Source of the DNA: Amphirosellinia nigrospora
Lineage: Eukaryota; Ascomycota; Sordariomycetes; Xylariales; Xylariaceae
Length of the DNA: 64,000 bases
Reading direction: 5' to 3'
Assembly: GCA_004123355.1 (NCBI GenBank)
Contig: SCHM01000003.1
Coordinates: 1,550,001-1,614,000, forward strand
The position numbers and the translations under genes are program-made. Under the pieces are notes generated by a model that had not been told where the DNA came from, made no database searches, and saw nothing but the letters and a program-made list of their open reading frames with translations. Positions 1-11,735 of this stretch are shown piece by piece; position 1 is the first letter of the stretch; each line of letters begins with the position of its first letter.

Positions 1-186
1 AAAAAGGCAGTAGAGTTTTCCACCGAGGCGTACGGATATGCTCATTGCACAACTACTCGCAAAATGGTGCGTTTGGAATCGTGCCTACGAAGTATGAGTC
101 GCCTATCAGAGGCTGATAAGGTACGTTCAGAATGGGAGATGCAATTGACGGAGATGTGTGAGAAGACTCGGAGGTTGTCGCTTTAA
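1..186 (+). CDS. C-terminal end of an unidentified protein (partial)
   Basis: Frame 1 is open from the first base to a TAA at 184-186, giving 61 residues that are rich in charged residues and look helical (K/R/E plus L/M; it contains SRLSEADKVRSEWEMQ). The start lies outside the window, so this can only be the tail or last exon of a gene. I do not recognise the family and no domain can be named. It could also be a chance open frame, because 186 bases without a stop is not decisive at this base composition. Confidence 0.35.
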   Translation, partial: KKAVEFSTEAYGYAHCTTTRKMVRLESCLRSMSRLSEADKVRSEWEMQLTEMCEKTRRLSL

Positions 187-545
187 GATACTTAGGCTAG
201 AGGATCCTGTCACAGTGAGATGTCACAGTGAGAGGAGGCGGCACCACCACTAATAGAATATAACCTTTTAATTGAGTAGAGCTTACCTTATAAGCAAAAT
301 TCTAGAATTTTATGCACTAAAACACACTTCTTCTTGTTCATATGCACCGTAGATCTGTGATATACTTTACGTCACCATTGTCGAAGCGGCGCTTCCCGAG
401 GTCCCTTCAACATCTGGAATACGGATGACCATTTCATGACGCTTATTATTAGAACATCGTCTGTACTATCAACTTTGGCAATTGAGGCATTACGCGACTA
501 TGTCCCTGTTGCCTTATCAATGCCAACCTCTCGTTTGTTCAAGAT
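187..545. other. intergenic, nothing recognised
   Basis: AT-rich spacer between the C-terminal fragment and the ABC1-kinase locus. I see no coding signal. It contains a short direct repeat (gtcacagtgaga twice, near 207-233). Confidence 0.5.
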
Positions 546-2727
546 ATGAGATCCCTCCATTTCCTCGCCCGATTCTCCGCGCGACAAATCCTTCCTAGAG
601 CCCCGGCTGGATCCGGCACTGGCGCCGCCAATCTCCGCCGATCCATTCAACGTTTCGACATGCGCTAGGTAGGACAGCCCCGGCTCCAAGTACCGAACGA
701 AGGCACCGTCCTCACGGCCGCGGCGAACGGTGTTCTCGGGACTGCAGCTTTCGTCAAGCTCTCTGAGAAGGACAATGGCGACACAGAGCATACTGCCGAG
801 GAGCGCATGTTGCAAGCGTCGAGGAAGAGCTGACTAAGACCGTCGACGAGACAAGAAGGGGCCGTCGCGTTGGGCCCAGGAAACTGCCTTGTTCTTGGAT
901 ATTTACATATGGGAACCGTTGTGCACAGGCGTCCGGTTTTGCCACCTGGTAGTCATCTTTGTGCCCGTCATATTATCAGTGCCGGCAATATGGATTGGAC
1001 GTCGCCAGCCAGACCACAAACGAGAGGTCAGGAACTCTTTGGTGGTACAATTTCCTGGTTTGGAGCATGGAGGCCGCCGGGCCTGCCTTCATCAAGGTAC
1101 GAGGCGTCCCTCTGCTGTTGTCTCTCACTCCACCTTTCTAAAGCTGACTCTTTACCTACTTGACAGCTTGGCCAATGGCCGCATCTAGAACCGATATTCC
1201 CCCACGAACTCTGCAATGTTTTGTCCAAGCTTCACTCGAACGCTCCGGCGCATTCCTCCACGCCACAAAACGAATTGTCCAGGCCGCATTTGAGCCGATC
1301 TTTCCACGAAATATTCGAAGAATTCAAGAGCAACCCCTAGGTGTCGCCCATTGCGCAAGTATACAAGGCCAAGCTGAAGCGCGACTTAGCAGTTCCGGGC
1401 GACATCGACGTCCTCGACGCTTCAGCCAACATTCGCGACAACGTCCGTCGCAACGTCAATACTGTGCTCAAGAGCACCCCGCACCGCGTACCGTCCTCGT
1501 ATGTCGCAGTTAAGGTCCTCCACCCTGGTGTTGAGCGCACAGTGAGACGCGATCTCCGTATAATGGGATTCTTCGCCTCGGCGCTGAACCTAATACCTAC
1601 GATTGAGTGGTTATCCCTTCCGACGAGGTTGCGCAGTTCGGGGAGATGATGAGGTTACAGCTCGATCTTCGCATCGAAGCAGCCAATCTCGCCAAGTTCC
1701 GGAAGAACTTCAAATCTCGCTCCACAGCCTGGTTCCCTTTCCCATACCTCGAGTTCACGACCCGAGAGGTCTTGTTAGAGGAGTTCGCCCAGGGTATTCC
1801 GCTCGCCGATTTCCTAGAGAATGGTGGCGGCGTATTTCAACAAGATATCGCCCACGAGGTCTCGATGCTTCTTACGCATGCTGCTCATTGATAATTTCGT
1901 GCATGCCGACCTACACCCAGGCAACATCATGGTTCGCTTCTACCAGACGCAGCAACCGAACCTCCGTCTCCGGAGCCACGAAGAAGCCCACCCTGGAGAG
2001 CAGCCCGATGTCACAGAGGAAGTCCTTTCACGTCTACGACCCTACCGGAAGAAGAAGGACACGGCGGCCTGGGAAGCCGAACTGCACAAGATCGACGCCG
2101 AGGGCTTCCGGCCGCAGCTAATTTTCATCGACACCGGCCTCGTGACAGAGCTGAACGCGACCAATCGGCGGAACTTCCTCGATCTATTTCTAGCGGTGGC
2201 CGAATTTGACGGGTACAAGGCGGGTCACTTAATGTGTGAGCGGTGTAGGCAACCCGAGGCCGTCATCGACAAGGAGGTCTTCGCACTGAAAATGCAGCAT
2301 CTCGTGCTGTCTGTCAAGAGTCACACCCTGGCTCTCGGAAACGTCAAGATTGGTGACATCTTACAGCAAGTGCTTGATATGGTGCGCGGACATCACGTTC
2401 GGCTAGAAGGCGACTTTGTCAATGTTGTGATCAGCATCTTGCTTTTGGAGGGTATCGGTCGAAGCCTCGACCCGGACCTCGACCTCCTGAGTAGATCATT
2501 GCCTATCCTTAGACAACTGGGCGCCCAGAGCGGATGGTCTGTTAGTGACATTCCCATGGTGTTCATCTGGGCCGGCCTTGAGGCGAGAAGGTTCATGCAG
2601 GCCAGTATTGAAGATGTAAGACATAATCCCCCGCCCCTACTTTGCAACGCGGCGAACCATCTGCTAACGACGACTCAACTAGGTTGAACGATGCGTCAAA
2701 TATGATTTATTGTCACCAAATGTATAA
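546..2727 (+). pseudogene. ABC1/UbiB-family (ADCK-like) mitochondrial kinase, heavily frameshifted
   Basis: ABC1/UbiB kinases act at the mitochondrial inner membrane and support coenzyme Q biosynthesis. The ATG at 546 opens an Arg-rich, acid-free presequence of about 40 residues (MRSLHFLARF...), typical of a mitochondrial targeting signal. Downstream, spread over all three frames, are a hydrophobic segment (near 890-1000), the KxGQ motif (KLGQWAASRTDI, after an intron at about 1096-1170), AIAQVYKAKL, the kinase lysine in VAVKVLHPGV, the family's catalytic loop HADLHPGN (about 1906) and the DTGL metal site (about 2130). A second intron, 2616-2682, with a CTAAC branch site joins the long 3' exon to a final 15-codon exon ending at 2727. 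I count about ten frame breaks and at least two in-frame stops, far more than in neighbouring genes. This is either a real host pseudogene or a stretch of poor consensus. Confidence 0.75.
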
Positions 2728-2993
2728 CATAGTATAGAGGTGTGTCATTATAAAAGCAGGTAGCATCACACTGGCGTTTGGTATTCTCGCATTTAGGGGG
2801 TACCCCTCTACTGCTGTACACTACTCAAATAGAATAGATACGTACGTCGGCGTCACATATACGGTAGAAATGAAATGTAAATTTTGATGTCAACTCATAT
2901 GAATTTGAAGAAAGCTTTATCGATCTTTATCCCCTACCATAAGCACCTACTCATCAAGCACTCCCCCAACCTACCCATCTCTAACTAATCACT
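2728..2993. other. 3' intergenic spacer
   Basis: AT-rich convergent spacer between the ABC1 locus (+) and a secreted-protein gene (-). It probably holds both 3' UTRs. No other signal was seen. Confidence 0.4.
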
Positions 2994-3610
2994 CTACGAT
3001 AGCTGCGCCGCAAGCGCCGAAACCTGATCCAACAACGACTGATCCTCGCCAGCACCGTTGGTAAGGACCTTATCGAGAAGATGGTCGACTTGCAGCCCCG
3101 CATCCGTAGGCGGGTTCCCCTGCGCCGTCTGGATACGACTAACCTGGAACTCGAGGAAGAATTTCGGGACCTTGATCGCCAGGTTGCCGCCCACGGAACG
3201 GATGCCCCGCCTCGGTAGCGAGGTAGACGTCCCGCGCGTCTTGGAAGGCGGCGAGGTTGGAGTCTGCGAGGGTATCGGCTGCGAAAAAGGTGTTGAGAGC
3301 GAAAGCTAGGGGCGATTGGCCCGATGTGCTGAATCCACCGAGGAGAAGGTTAGGCCGTTGGAGGACACATCTGGGACGCCGGAGAGCGTCGTCTTGGAGG
3401 TGTCGCAGGTTACGCTGGATGCGAGCGCATTGGCGCTATCTGCCGTTTCCTGGGGAGGGTCTCGCTGCCGATCACGAAGCATGCTTGTTGTCGCTGCTGG
3501 ATGCTCGGTGCCTTGAACGTGGGGATTGTTGTGTAAGTCGTCGTGAAGGGGATTTTGGGCAGGGCTGTTGCTGCGCTGGCAAGGGCCAAGATGGAGATTT
3601 GGTAGCGCAT
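2994..3610 (-). CDS. secreted conserved fungal protein (about 205 aa)
   Basis: The ATG at 3610 starts a classical signal peptide (MRYQISILALASAATA, cleavage before LPKIP). The mature part has a KR-like processing region, paired cysteines (ACFVIG and VTCDTS), and a conserved-looking C-terminal half with LATEAG, GGNLAIKVPKFFLEFQVSR and TAQGNPPTDAG, ending in an amphipathic helix. I recognise the pattern as a Sordariomycete secreted family without known function; HsbA-like surface binding is only a guess. The reading frame changes three times (near 3455, 3330 and 3205), each time at a short run of one base, and with net correction the length is 206 codons. A TATA-like TATATA at about 3666-3673 lies upstream. 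The frame changes suggest sequence errors rather than decay, because the protein is coherent on both sides of each. Confidence 0.7.
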
Positions 3611-4908
3611 GTTGACGGTGGGTTAGGTTTATCTTTGGTGGTGAGGTACGGATATTAATGTGTAGGGATATATAGATGGATGGTTGGATTAAGATATGTT
3701 GATAAGGCCGATCCGAACGTGCCAGCGACGGGAAAGAATAGAAACGAAGGGCAATCAATCAATCCTATCGAAGGACTGTGACGTTGAAAGAGAGGGTGAG
3801 TGTGAAGTGTGGTAGAGGAGAGCAGATCTGGTCTATCAGACTGCGCATCATCGTGAGCTTTATGGTCGAGTGCACGGCGTTAACGACCTATCTGCCAAGA
3901 TGTTGTCGCGTTTCATACGTCCTGACAGTCGACGGGGCGCGTCGTCTCATGTCTGGATACGTTGGTTCTTGGCGTGCCATTTTGTCTTTTTTATACTGGT
4001 ATTATTGACTGGGATTTGGTAAAGAGGTTCAATCACGATAATTGTTCAGGGACTGGCGAAGCGAACGTGTCATATGAAATCGAGTAATCGACGTGCCTTC
4101 GCTTGTGTACTTCTGCTTCTGCTCGTCCCTTCCCACCGATAAAGGTACATCCTACCAATCAACGCGCGGAAGGTTGGAAAATCGAGTAGGTACGAGGGAT
4201 AGTGCTTATGAGCACTTCCCAGAATAAATCCTCTTATCTCCTCTACAACATCAGTATCTCGCCTTCACACTATCTTCTCTGCGACATCAGTATCTTACCT
4301 TCACTCCTTATCTCTACGGGGGTTTCCAAGGTTCACTCAATACCACTTCGGCAATTTTCTATAAAGGGTCGATCCACCCTCTTACGACGAATTTGACTCC
4401 TTAAAGGGTCACCAGGAGTTGTCCCTTTATTATTGCGTGGAGCAGGACAGGTTTATAAGCCGAAGAGCCTCATGATGCCATTCCTTGATTTGTGCAAAAG
4501 TACCACTACCAGGTTTTGCGACGAACTCGTTTATAGATGTCCCCAAGGCCAGGCGCTAAGGAGGGTTTCACGATGCCTTGTGTCCAATCAAGGGTCGTGG
4601 CTGTGTGTGATCTCCCTAATCCTGCACGAGCCACGCCGCCGAGATATCCGCATTTCGACGCCAATTCAAACAAGTGACGATAGCAACAGCCATTAAGCAA
4701 AGAACAAGTCAACGACGCTATCATAAATCAACTAAATTCGCATCGCGGCATCTATAGACTTCGACCTAGTACAAGCTGAAGTTTTCTTGACTGCATCTGC
4801 CATCAAAAGACCTCATCTCCACCTCCAATCTAGAACAAGTAAAAGAGGGTTAAGCAAGGATCCGGCACCAAAACACTCGCTCCTAAATTCAGTGTTCCAA
4901 CACTTGGC
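3611..4908. other. intergenic, promoter of the 3610 gene and spacer
   Basis: About 1.3 kb without a supportable gene. It holds the promoter of the minus-strand secreted gene and the 3' flank of the next. Short open frames here have no start context or domain content that I trust. Confidence 0.4.
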
Positions 4909-5615
4909 TTATAGGGCGATGAGCGCAACACCGACGGCCTTAAGAAGCTCGTTGGCCAGGGCGCCGACGGCGAAGAGGAGGCCACCGACGACAAGGTCAA
5001 GCTGGAAGAGAGGCCCTTGAGAGAGATGACGAGGGGAGTGAGGTAGATAACGACCTTGCCTGTACCAGGTATTAGCATGTACTCAGATAAACAACATACT
5101 TCATCGCTATTATCTGAAACGTACCGAGACCGAGCTTGAATAGGATGACCTTCACGGTGAAGAGCAGCTCGTAGAGGATGTGGGAGACGGTCTTGAAGAG
5201 ATCGAGCTTGCCGTAGCGGGCCTGGATGAGGGCGCCCTTGACAACAACAGCCGAGTTCGCGGCAGTCAGGAGGTCGGTGATGGCCTGGAGTTGAGGCGCA
5301 ATCTTCTCCGCATTGGCGGTAGCCTCAGTGTCGGTGGGAGCGTCAGGGACGGACTCAAGGGTCGAGTCTGGTATACGTTTGTCAGTCACAACCTGTTGCC
5401 ACTCATGGGTAGGCGAACAAATCGGGCAGATACTCACTGATGATCGCGGTCTGCTCCTGGATGTTGGTCAGCAGAGTCTCGAGGCTGGCACCCAGCTCAG
5501 CAAGACCATCATCATCCTGGCGCTTGGCAACACTGTCGGAAACCGCGATGGGGTTGGCGATAGAGCTGGCGATAAACCCGCCGATGGCGAAGAAAGTGAG
5601 GAATGCGGCCTTCAT
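4909..5615 (-). CDS. secreted protein with hydrophobic C-terminus, three exons
   Basis: Exons at 5615-5438, 5367-5125 and 5059-4909 are separated by introns 5368-5437 (GTGAGT...CAG) and 5060-5124 (GTACGT...CAG). The protein (about 190 aa) starts with a signal peptide (MKAAFLTFFAIGGFIASSIA|NP) followed by a KR propeptide-like site. It continues through an acidic, Leu-rich helical region (AEKIAPQLQAITDLLTAANSAVVVKGALIQARYG) into strongly hydrophobic C-terminal stretches (ILFKLGLGKVVIYLTPLVIS and LVVGGLLFAVGALANELL), ending at TAA 4909. One base is missing near 5020 (a short G run); with it restored, the exons total 573 nt. Function is unknown. The hydrophobic tail suggests surface or membrane association after secretion. 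A TATA-like element lies about 140 nt upstream (near 5752). Confidence 0.75.
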
Positions 5616-8600
5616 TTTGATAGAGGTTGAAGTGAAGCTGAAGCGCTAGAAAGTGGGTGATGGGCTGGAGAGAAAAGAATAGACTTCTGGATCTGCTGAT
5701 GTTGTGCGGATGAGGAGCGAGAACCAACATCTTGTGAGCGAGCAAGCTCCCCTATTTATCTTCGTTTCCACCATTGTCGACTCGCCACCAACGCTCATCT
5801 CCCAGCTCATATCTTTTCTTCCTTTCGCCATATCCTTGATTTGGACAACTCGTCTTCGGCACTCTGGGTATCTAGACGCCAGATGGACTCGCGAACATGC
5901 AGGTTGACGTCGATCTTACCCCCTATTTCTTGATGTTGGCAAACTTTTGCGATGAATTTTCGGTACCCAGCCGCTCCTCTATACCCTCCATTGCGTGATC
6001 AGACATATTTCATCCGGAAGTGCTATTGAGCTGAGCATTGGCTAAGGAAACACCATCTTCTTTGATTTCTACCTATTCTTAGCATTTGCTCCCTCTTGAG
6101 GTAAAGATCAGCCTATCTTCCTCGCCCCGGGTCTCCACGCCCAACCCGGCCCATGAGATGAAATTTAGAAGACACCAAAGCTTGGCGGGCCCCTGGCAAG
6201 CACATGCATATAGGATTGGGCAAACAGTTCTAATGCGGATGCACCGGTCAGTTGACATATCTCTTAGGAATTAGGTTACATGCACGTCCAAGGACAGCAT
6301 TTACCCCTTTAAAAACTGTCCATTTGTGGCCATACGACGATGGCCGGTCAAGTTCACCGTTCCAGTTGACAAGAGCTCAAGGTCACATCAAAACATGCTC
6401 AATGATGTCAAAATGCCATCTTTCCAGGTTTTGTGTTGAGGAACGAAGTCATCCCAAATAGTAGCAGTCACTATCCGTCTGATTTTCTCGGCGGGAACGT
6501 GTATATGCTCAAGGGCCTGCGTTGCGTCCTGATGATCACGACCGATATAGTAGTTCACATTTAAGCTTCTTTTCAGCAGAGAAGATCGCGTCGATCTATC
6601 TCTCAGCTAACAGAAAATGGGCCGTCCAGAGATTCCATCAGACTCTTTCGAATTGACACAACCTCATCGACCAGGAAAGAGCAAACCTTCATCCGGAGAG
6701 GCTCTTGACCCATAGCAATTTGCCACTTATTACTTTCGAGCCCGGAACTACTCACCGCTAGTAAGGAGTAGTAGTCAGAAACCCAATTAAGGCGCAACTA
6801 TCCCAGATACTTTATTATCAGCCTCTGCTAAGCATCAAGAGCAGCCGCCTCCAATCGACCGGTGCAACGTAGAGTATGCAAGCTAGCGGCTGACATCTAG
6901 GAATACTACCTAATATCGACCCGATCAAAAGGCAAAGACAGAGAAACAAAACAGTACCAATGAAATTGCCGGGGAGCGCTACTCTGAGTGACTCCAACGC
7001 TCGCGTCATTTATCCGGACCGCGGAACAATGCGGGGACGTGATTACAGGGCCAGTTCACCTCATACCCACCCAATGCCCAATTTAAAAACACAGGCTTTT
7101 GAATTGTATATCTACGGTTCTACGCATGCGCTACTTTGTCAGGGGAATGGCGTTATATGGTGCAAATGCGACTCGATGACATCAATGGATACAGCTTACT
7201 GACGCCGACTCCACCGGAAATGGTGTGCGCGCAGACCGAACCATTATCGTGGTGACCAAAACTTGGTAGCCGTGCGAATTGTCAACTGGAAAGGTATCTA
7301 GGATGGTAGGTGCCGCCAATGTTTCCCGTTTCGTGATCTACAGGCTTTTATGACCCTGGACCCGGTGGTTCCTGTTCCAGCAGCTGGGACAAGACGCAAT
7401 GGCGGTCCATATACATCTGCGGTTGGCCACTGTTATTGCCCTTCAGCATTATATTGACTTATGAGGTAAAACATTCCGCCGATCGAGTTGTCTGGTTCAA
7501 TCTACTGTTGCTGATCAGGCGGTAGTGTGAACGCTGTACCTATCGGCTGTTCTGCCTCGTGGAAGAGAGGTGTCTTATTTCATTCTTGTCTTCTAGCATT
7601 CATCAAAATCTCGACGATCCTCCAGGGCTTTTTAAGCGCCCGAGTAAGGGAGGTGGAAAACTTTTCGCACATTTAACATCGCGGGAGAAAACGTATGGAC
7701 TGAATACTCACACAGCAATTTCACAGCACGAGGGAGCCCGACATCATTCCAATGAAGACTGGTACTGGTGAGAAGGGATGCAGTCAAATCGGAGTTTGAG
7801 TTCTAACCTTGAAATGTGTAACTAGGATCATTTCTTGGTCAGAATCCTGGTCTCGCTCATGAGAGGTGTTCCGAGATGCAATCGCCTCGCAGGTATAAGT
7901 TCCATTACGAACCTTATTTCGGAGGTGAGCCGTTGAAGAATCAAGAATAATCTAACGACTCTATCCCTCTCGTTCCCGGATCGAGATTCAAGTGTCTTGT
8001 CCATGGGAGTACCTAATCCTCTTTGAACTACCGAGCGTTTATACTCTCAGCCAAGAGTCTATAATAACGGATGCAATAATATTAGGTCTTTATTAATATT
8101 ACTAACGGTGCACATACCTAGTACTACGACAATTCGTTCCGGACAAGGAGTATGCTTAGAGCTTTATTTTTACACATGATCTTCTCATTTACTTATCCCT
8201 CGTGAGCATGCATCTCAATTCATTTGTTCTACGCCGGGTTTGCCGTTAATTGGTGGCAAGAAAGGCCAAACTTTTGCCCAAACGTGCTCAGATATTCATG
8301 ATGAGCCCTGAAATATTCGAAACCGCAGCACCAACTCATGACCTTAGTTGGTCTACAGTAGCTAATCTAGACATCCGTTCTTCTCCTTATAATTATCCTA
8401 AACTCAAGTTCCTTTCCACGAAAGATGCTCGCTGTCTATATTGCATTACGATAAACATAAATTCAAGTCTTAATCTATATTAACTCTATTTCCAACATCA
8501 ATAAGTGTAATGCTATAAATTTACAAAAGAGTAGTTAACTTGTCACCTAACTTATCACAAAACTGGATTTCCCCACGTCAGGCCATAGTTCCCCCGTCAA

Positions 8601-9103
8601 CATCAAAGTAATCATGAAACTCCGCAACAGAATAAACGGCAGATCCCTGGGCGGACGAGAAAAATCAAAGGAGGTAATATCGGTCAAAATGTTTTTTTTC
8701 TTTTCAACTAGTTGTAATAAAAGTGCAAAGCGCTGCTAGCAGCTCACGGAAGGCATGCTGTGAAGAAGCAGGCTATAGTCATCAAGGGACACGCACATAT
8801 AATAAGATGGCTCAAAGACAGCAACAGTAATGGTAGCCAAGATGATCAAATGTCGACACTCTAAAAACAGCACAAGCATAGCAAGCTCCTCGTCTATTTA
8901 TCCCTCTATGTGTATATACGAATAATTAACTGACTGATTGACCATTACTAAGTCCTGCTCTCGGCGCTTTCGACGACTTACTCCCCCAACCCTACACTCC
9001 TTTCCCATATCCTAATCAGCACATCACAGTACTCGATAATGAATCGCTAAGCGCCCGAGCATTACCTACCATAGTCAAGACCCATTTTACCCTTTCATGT
9101 TAT
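5616..9103. other. 3.5 kb gene-poor stretch
   Basis: The first about 300 bases are the promoter of the minus-strand secreted gene. In the rest I see only short, unsupported open frames on both strands, several T-runs (for example near 8692-8701) and AT-rich sequence around 8040-8560. No transposase, splice-joined exons or RNA gene could be recognised. Confidence 0.4.
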
Positions 9104-9676
9104 CTAGAAGCTTAGCGCTCCCGTATTACCATGTGTCACCGAAGAAAGAGCACGGTTCAGCAGCCCATTGAAGGATATCGCAGAACACATTTCGGAAACT
9201 AGCCTCCGCTGTTCGTGAAGTTTTCTCTCGGCGGCTAAAACGTTGGCCGTTGCGGCCTGCAACTCGCCCCACGAACTATGCCCCCTTAACCTGTTCATTA
9301 TGGCAAAGAGTGTCGCCCTGTTGGTGTCGAGGGTGTACAGCGTTTCACAAGCGGCGAAGTATCCGCCCTCCCATGACCTGCGGTAGGCGGCAGACCCGGG
9401 GAATGAATCTGTCTCGGCCCCGCGAACGCGCACCATCTCGCGCCACCTCGCTGGCACGAAGACGTTGTAAGCGTCCTCGTTGCCGAAGTAGGGGAGGCGC
9501 CTGTGGTGGTGTTCGACGACAAAGGCACCGCATTCTTCTGGCTCTGGACCGGGGCCTTTGGTTTCTTTGCTCTGTAGACGCGCGACGAAGTCGTGGCAGC
9601 ACTCTACCAATTCGGTGGGTATGCAACAGGTGTGATATGAGCATTTAGCTGTGGGGGCTGAGACTCGAGTTCGCAT
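9104..9676 (-). CDS. uncharacterised protein, 190 aa
   Basis: A continuous frame from ATG 9676 to TAG 9104 encodes 190 residues. The composition is balanced and coding-like, with an N-terminal CCxxPTELxxCC-like cysteine pattern, a central region rich in Arg/Glu/Tyr (GNEDAYNVFVPARW) and a C-terminal helical region (LQAATANVLAAERKLHEQRRLVSEM). There is no signal peptide or membrane segment. I do not recognise the family. The frame is longer than neighbouring chance frames, but a start further upstream (near 9792, other frame) cannot be excluded if a base is missing here too. Confidence 0.45.
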   Translation of the reverse strand: MRTRVSAPTAKCSYHTCCIPTELVECCHDFVARLQSKETKGPGPEPEECGAFVVEHHHRRLPYFGNEDAYNVFVPARWREMVRVRGAETDSFPGSAAYRRSWEGGYFAACETLYTLDTNRATLFAIMNRLRGHSSWGELQAATANVLAAERKLHEQRRLVSEMCSAISFNGLLNRALSSVTHGNTGALSF

Positions 9677-10397
9677 CTGTGGTGATTAGTGCGCAGCGGG
9701 TTTGCGTATATGATGGGATCGGCGGAGGTGGGTCTAGGATCATGGCTGCTGCTACATCGTGGTGCATGCAGTGAGTTATGATTTGCCGACACATTGTGAA
9801 TTGTAGCTTGAGAAACCGTGGGAAACGGGATGATGAGTGGAAGAAAAGAAGAGAAAGACCAGCTTGGAGTCGAAGTTGTGGTTTTTGACAGATCTACCGT
9901 GTTACAGAACTCGCTGTACGGCTGTAAAGGTTAGGATATATAAGAACTGAAAAGGACGAATTGAATACTACTAGGAGATGTGGTATACGTTTCTGGCGAC
10001 GTTGAATCGTCCTGTATTTATGAGAATTTCAAGTACAATAGGCTAGGTTCTAAGACGAGAAGAACAAGGACGGAGCATAATGCCTAGCTTTTAACAATAG
10101 TCTTCGGAATAGTCAATTTTGGTCGATTAAAAGTCAGCATTGTCTAAGTCTCGAAAGAGATGAGAGATTACACAAGGTCTCGAGTCCTATTTCCGGCGGC
10201 CTTTTATTCCGCTGTTAGAGTCGCTATACTCAAAAGACAATTTGGGGGGCCACCTTGAGTCAATAGGGGGTAAAGTAGACGGTTAGATGATATCATATAT
10301 ACTATCAGTTATATACAAAGGTAGCGTGTACATGCATCGCTATAGGTAGGAATGCTTTTCTCAAGCTTCAACACTCCTCATAAAGCATTGAAAATGT
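9677..10397. other. intergenic
   Basis: Spacer of about 0.7 kb upstream of the 9676 gene and downstream of the glucanase gene. No feature is recognised beyond ordinary AT-rich sequence. Confidence 0.4.
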
Positions 10398-11735
10398 TTA
10401 GCAAGGGCTCTGGCTCGCGATGCTCGACGCATCCTTAGGAATAATACCAGCATCGACAGCGCTCTGATAGCACCACCTCCACTCATTGAAGCCCGCGATC
10501 CAGTTGCACTTCCACGACCAGAAGACCCATCCGCCGGATTTCTCAAAGGTGTGCACCTGCGCCGCGAAGAACTTCTTGTACCAGTCGTTGTTGGCGTCGG
10601 TGCTGCGGATGTCGAACTCTGCGTTGTACTGCACGTCGTCTGCGACCGAGATCGACCACTCCCCTACGATGATATCGCTGCCGCCCCGGTTGTCGCCGCA
10701 TATCGCCGAGATGTACCCGTCTTGCGTGGCCGTGACGGATGTGTCCCATTTGTAATACCGGTGGTCGTCGTATAATGCGAAGGTCGTGTCCGGGAGGTTC
10801 TGGCTGGATTGCCGGAGCCCCAAGCTTCGGCCTATCAAGGTTGTTAGATCTGCCATATTTCACTGGGATAGTTGTAGAAATACCATATATTGGATGTGAA
10901 GCTTGTTGTTGTCAGCCACGTTAAGCTGGGCTTCTCGGTTGCGGATCCTAGTCCAGGCGTTCGGGTAGTAGTTGGCGACCATGTCGGCGGCTTGCGAAGG
11001 ATAATCACCAGAGTGCACGGGCTCGTTGATGACCTGGAGCGCGCCGACGTTGAAGTATGCCGAGTTGGTGTGGACGCGTTCCGTCATCCATTCCAAGAAC
11101 TTGTATCCACGTTCGTAGTTGTCGGCAGTATAAAAACCGGGCGAATCAACCACATGGCCGGTGTATTGCTGGCCGGGGAATTGAGATCCGGGTCCTCCGT
11201 GGAGATCCATGATGACATACAGCCCTAATTGGGTGCAGTTCCCGACGACATAGTCGAGGTACTCTAGCCCGCCCTTGGGTAGTATTCGCCGTCATTGACG
11301 AGATCTTCGTTGATCCAAAACCCACTGGTATTCGAACGGTGTTCAGCCCGTAGCTTTGAATCTCCTTCAGGTCGTCTGGCGTAATCCAAGTCTGCCAGTG
11401 TTTCTGGAAAGCCGCGTCTGCTGCGTCTTGGCCGAGCGACTGAACACACGACCATTCATCATTGGCGCTGCCGCATCCCATGCTGTTCCACTCGTCACCC
11501 GCCATCCATGGTTCAATGATGAATGATGAACCGAGGTTCACGCCCCGAATCTTATCTGCGCTCGGTAGCCAGCGTCTGCCATTCCTGCGCGCGTCGTTGG
11601 CTGAAGGCGAGGCTATATATGTGCATGTGAGTAAAAAGTAAACACGGGCGCAAGTAAGTGCAACTTACGTCTTGACTCGGCGAGTGAGGCCGCAGCGATA
11701 GCTACAGCTACCGACGTCTGTGAACTGAACCGCAT
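10398..11735 (-). CDS. GH5 endo-beta-1,6-glucanase (glucan endo-1,6-beta-glucosidase)
   Basis: A secreted enzyme that hydrolyses beta-1,6-glucan, a fungal wall polymer. Exons 11735-11669, 11612-10884 and 10831-10398 are split by introns 11613-11668 (GTAAGT...TAG) and 10832-10883 (GTATTT...CTAAC...TAG). The N-terminus [19 protein letters not shown] is a signal peptide. The mature chain carries the family signatures [39 protein letters not shown] and DLHGGPG, the acid/base glutamate in VINEP (about residue 215) and the nucleophile in VGEWS (about residue 322). It resembles the NEG1-type GH5 subfamily. Three single bases are missing (near 11322, 11279 and 10803, each beside a short homopolymer); with them the exons total 411 codons, the usual family size. 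The role may be wall remodelling or attack on other fungi. Confidence 0.85.

Noticed and set aside
3306-3758. 150-codon minus-strand open frame
   Set aside because: Its second half is one of the frames of the secreted gene at 2994-3610; the part upstream of the signal peptide is low complexity promoter sequence.
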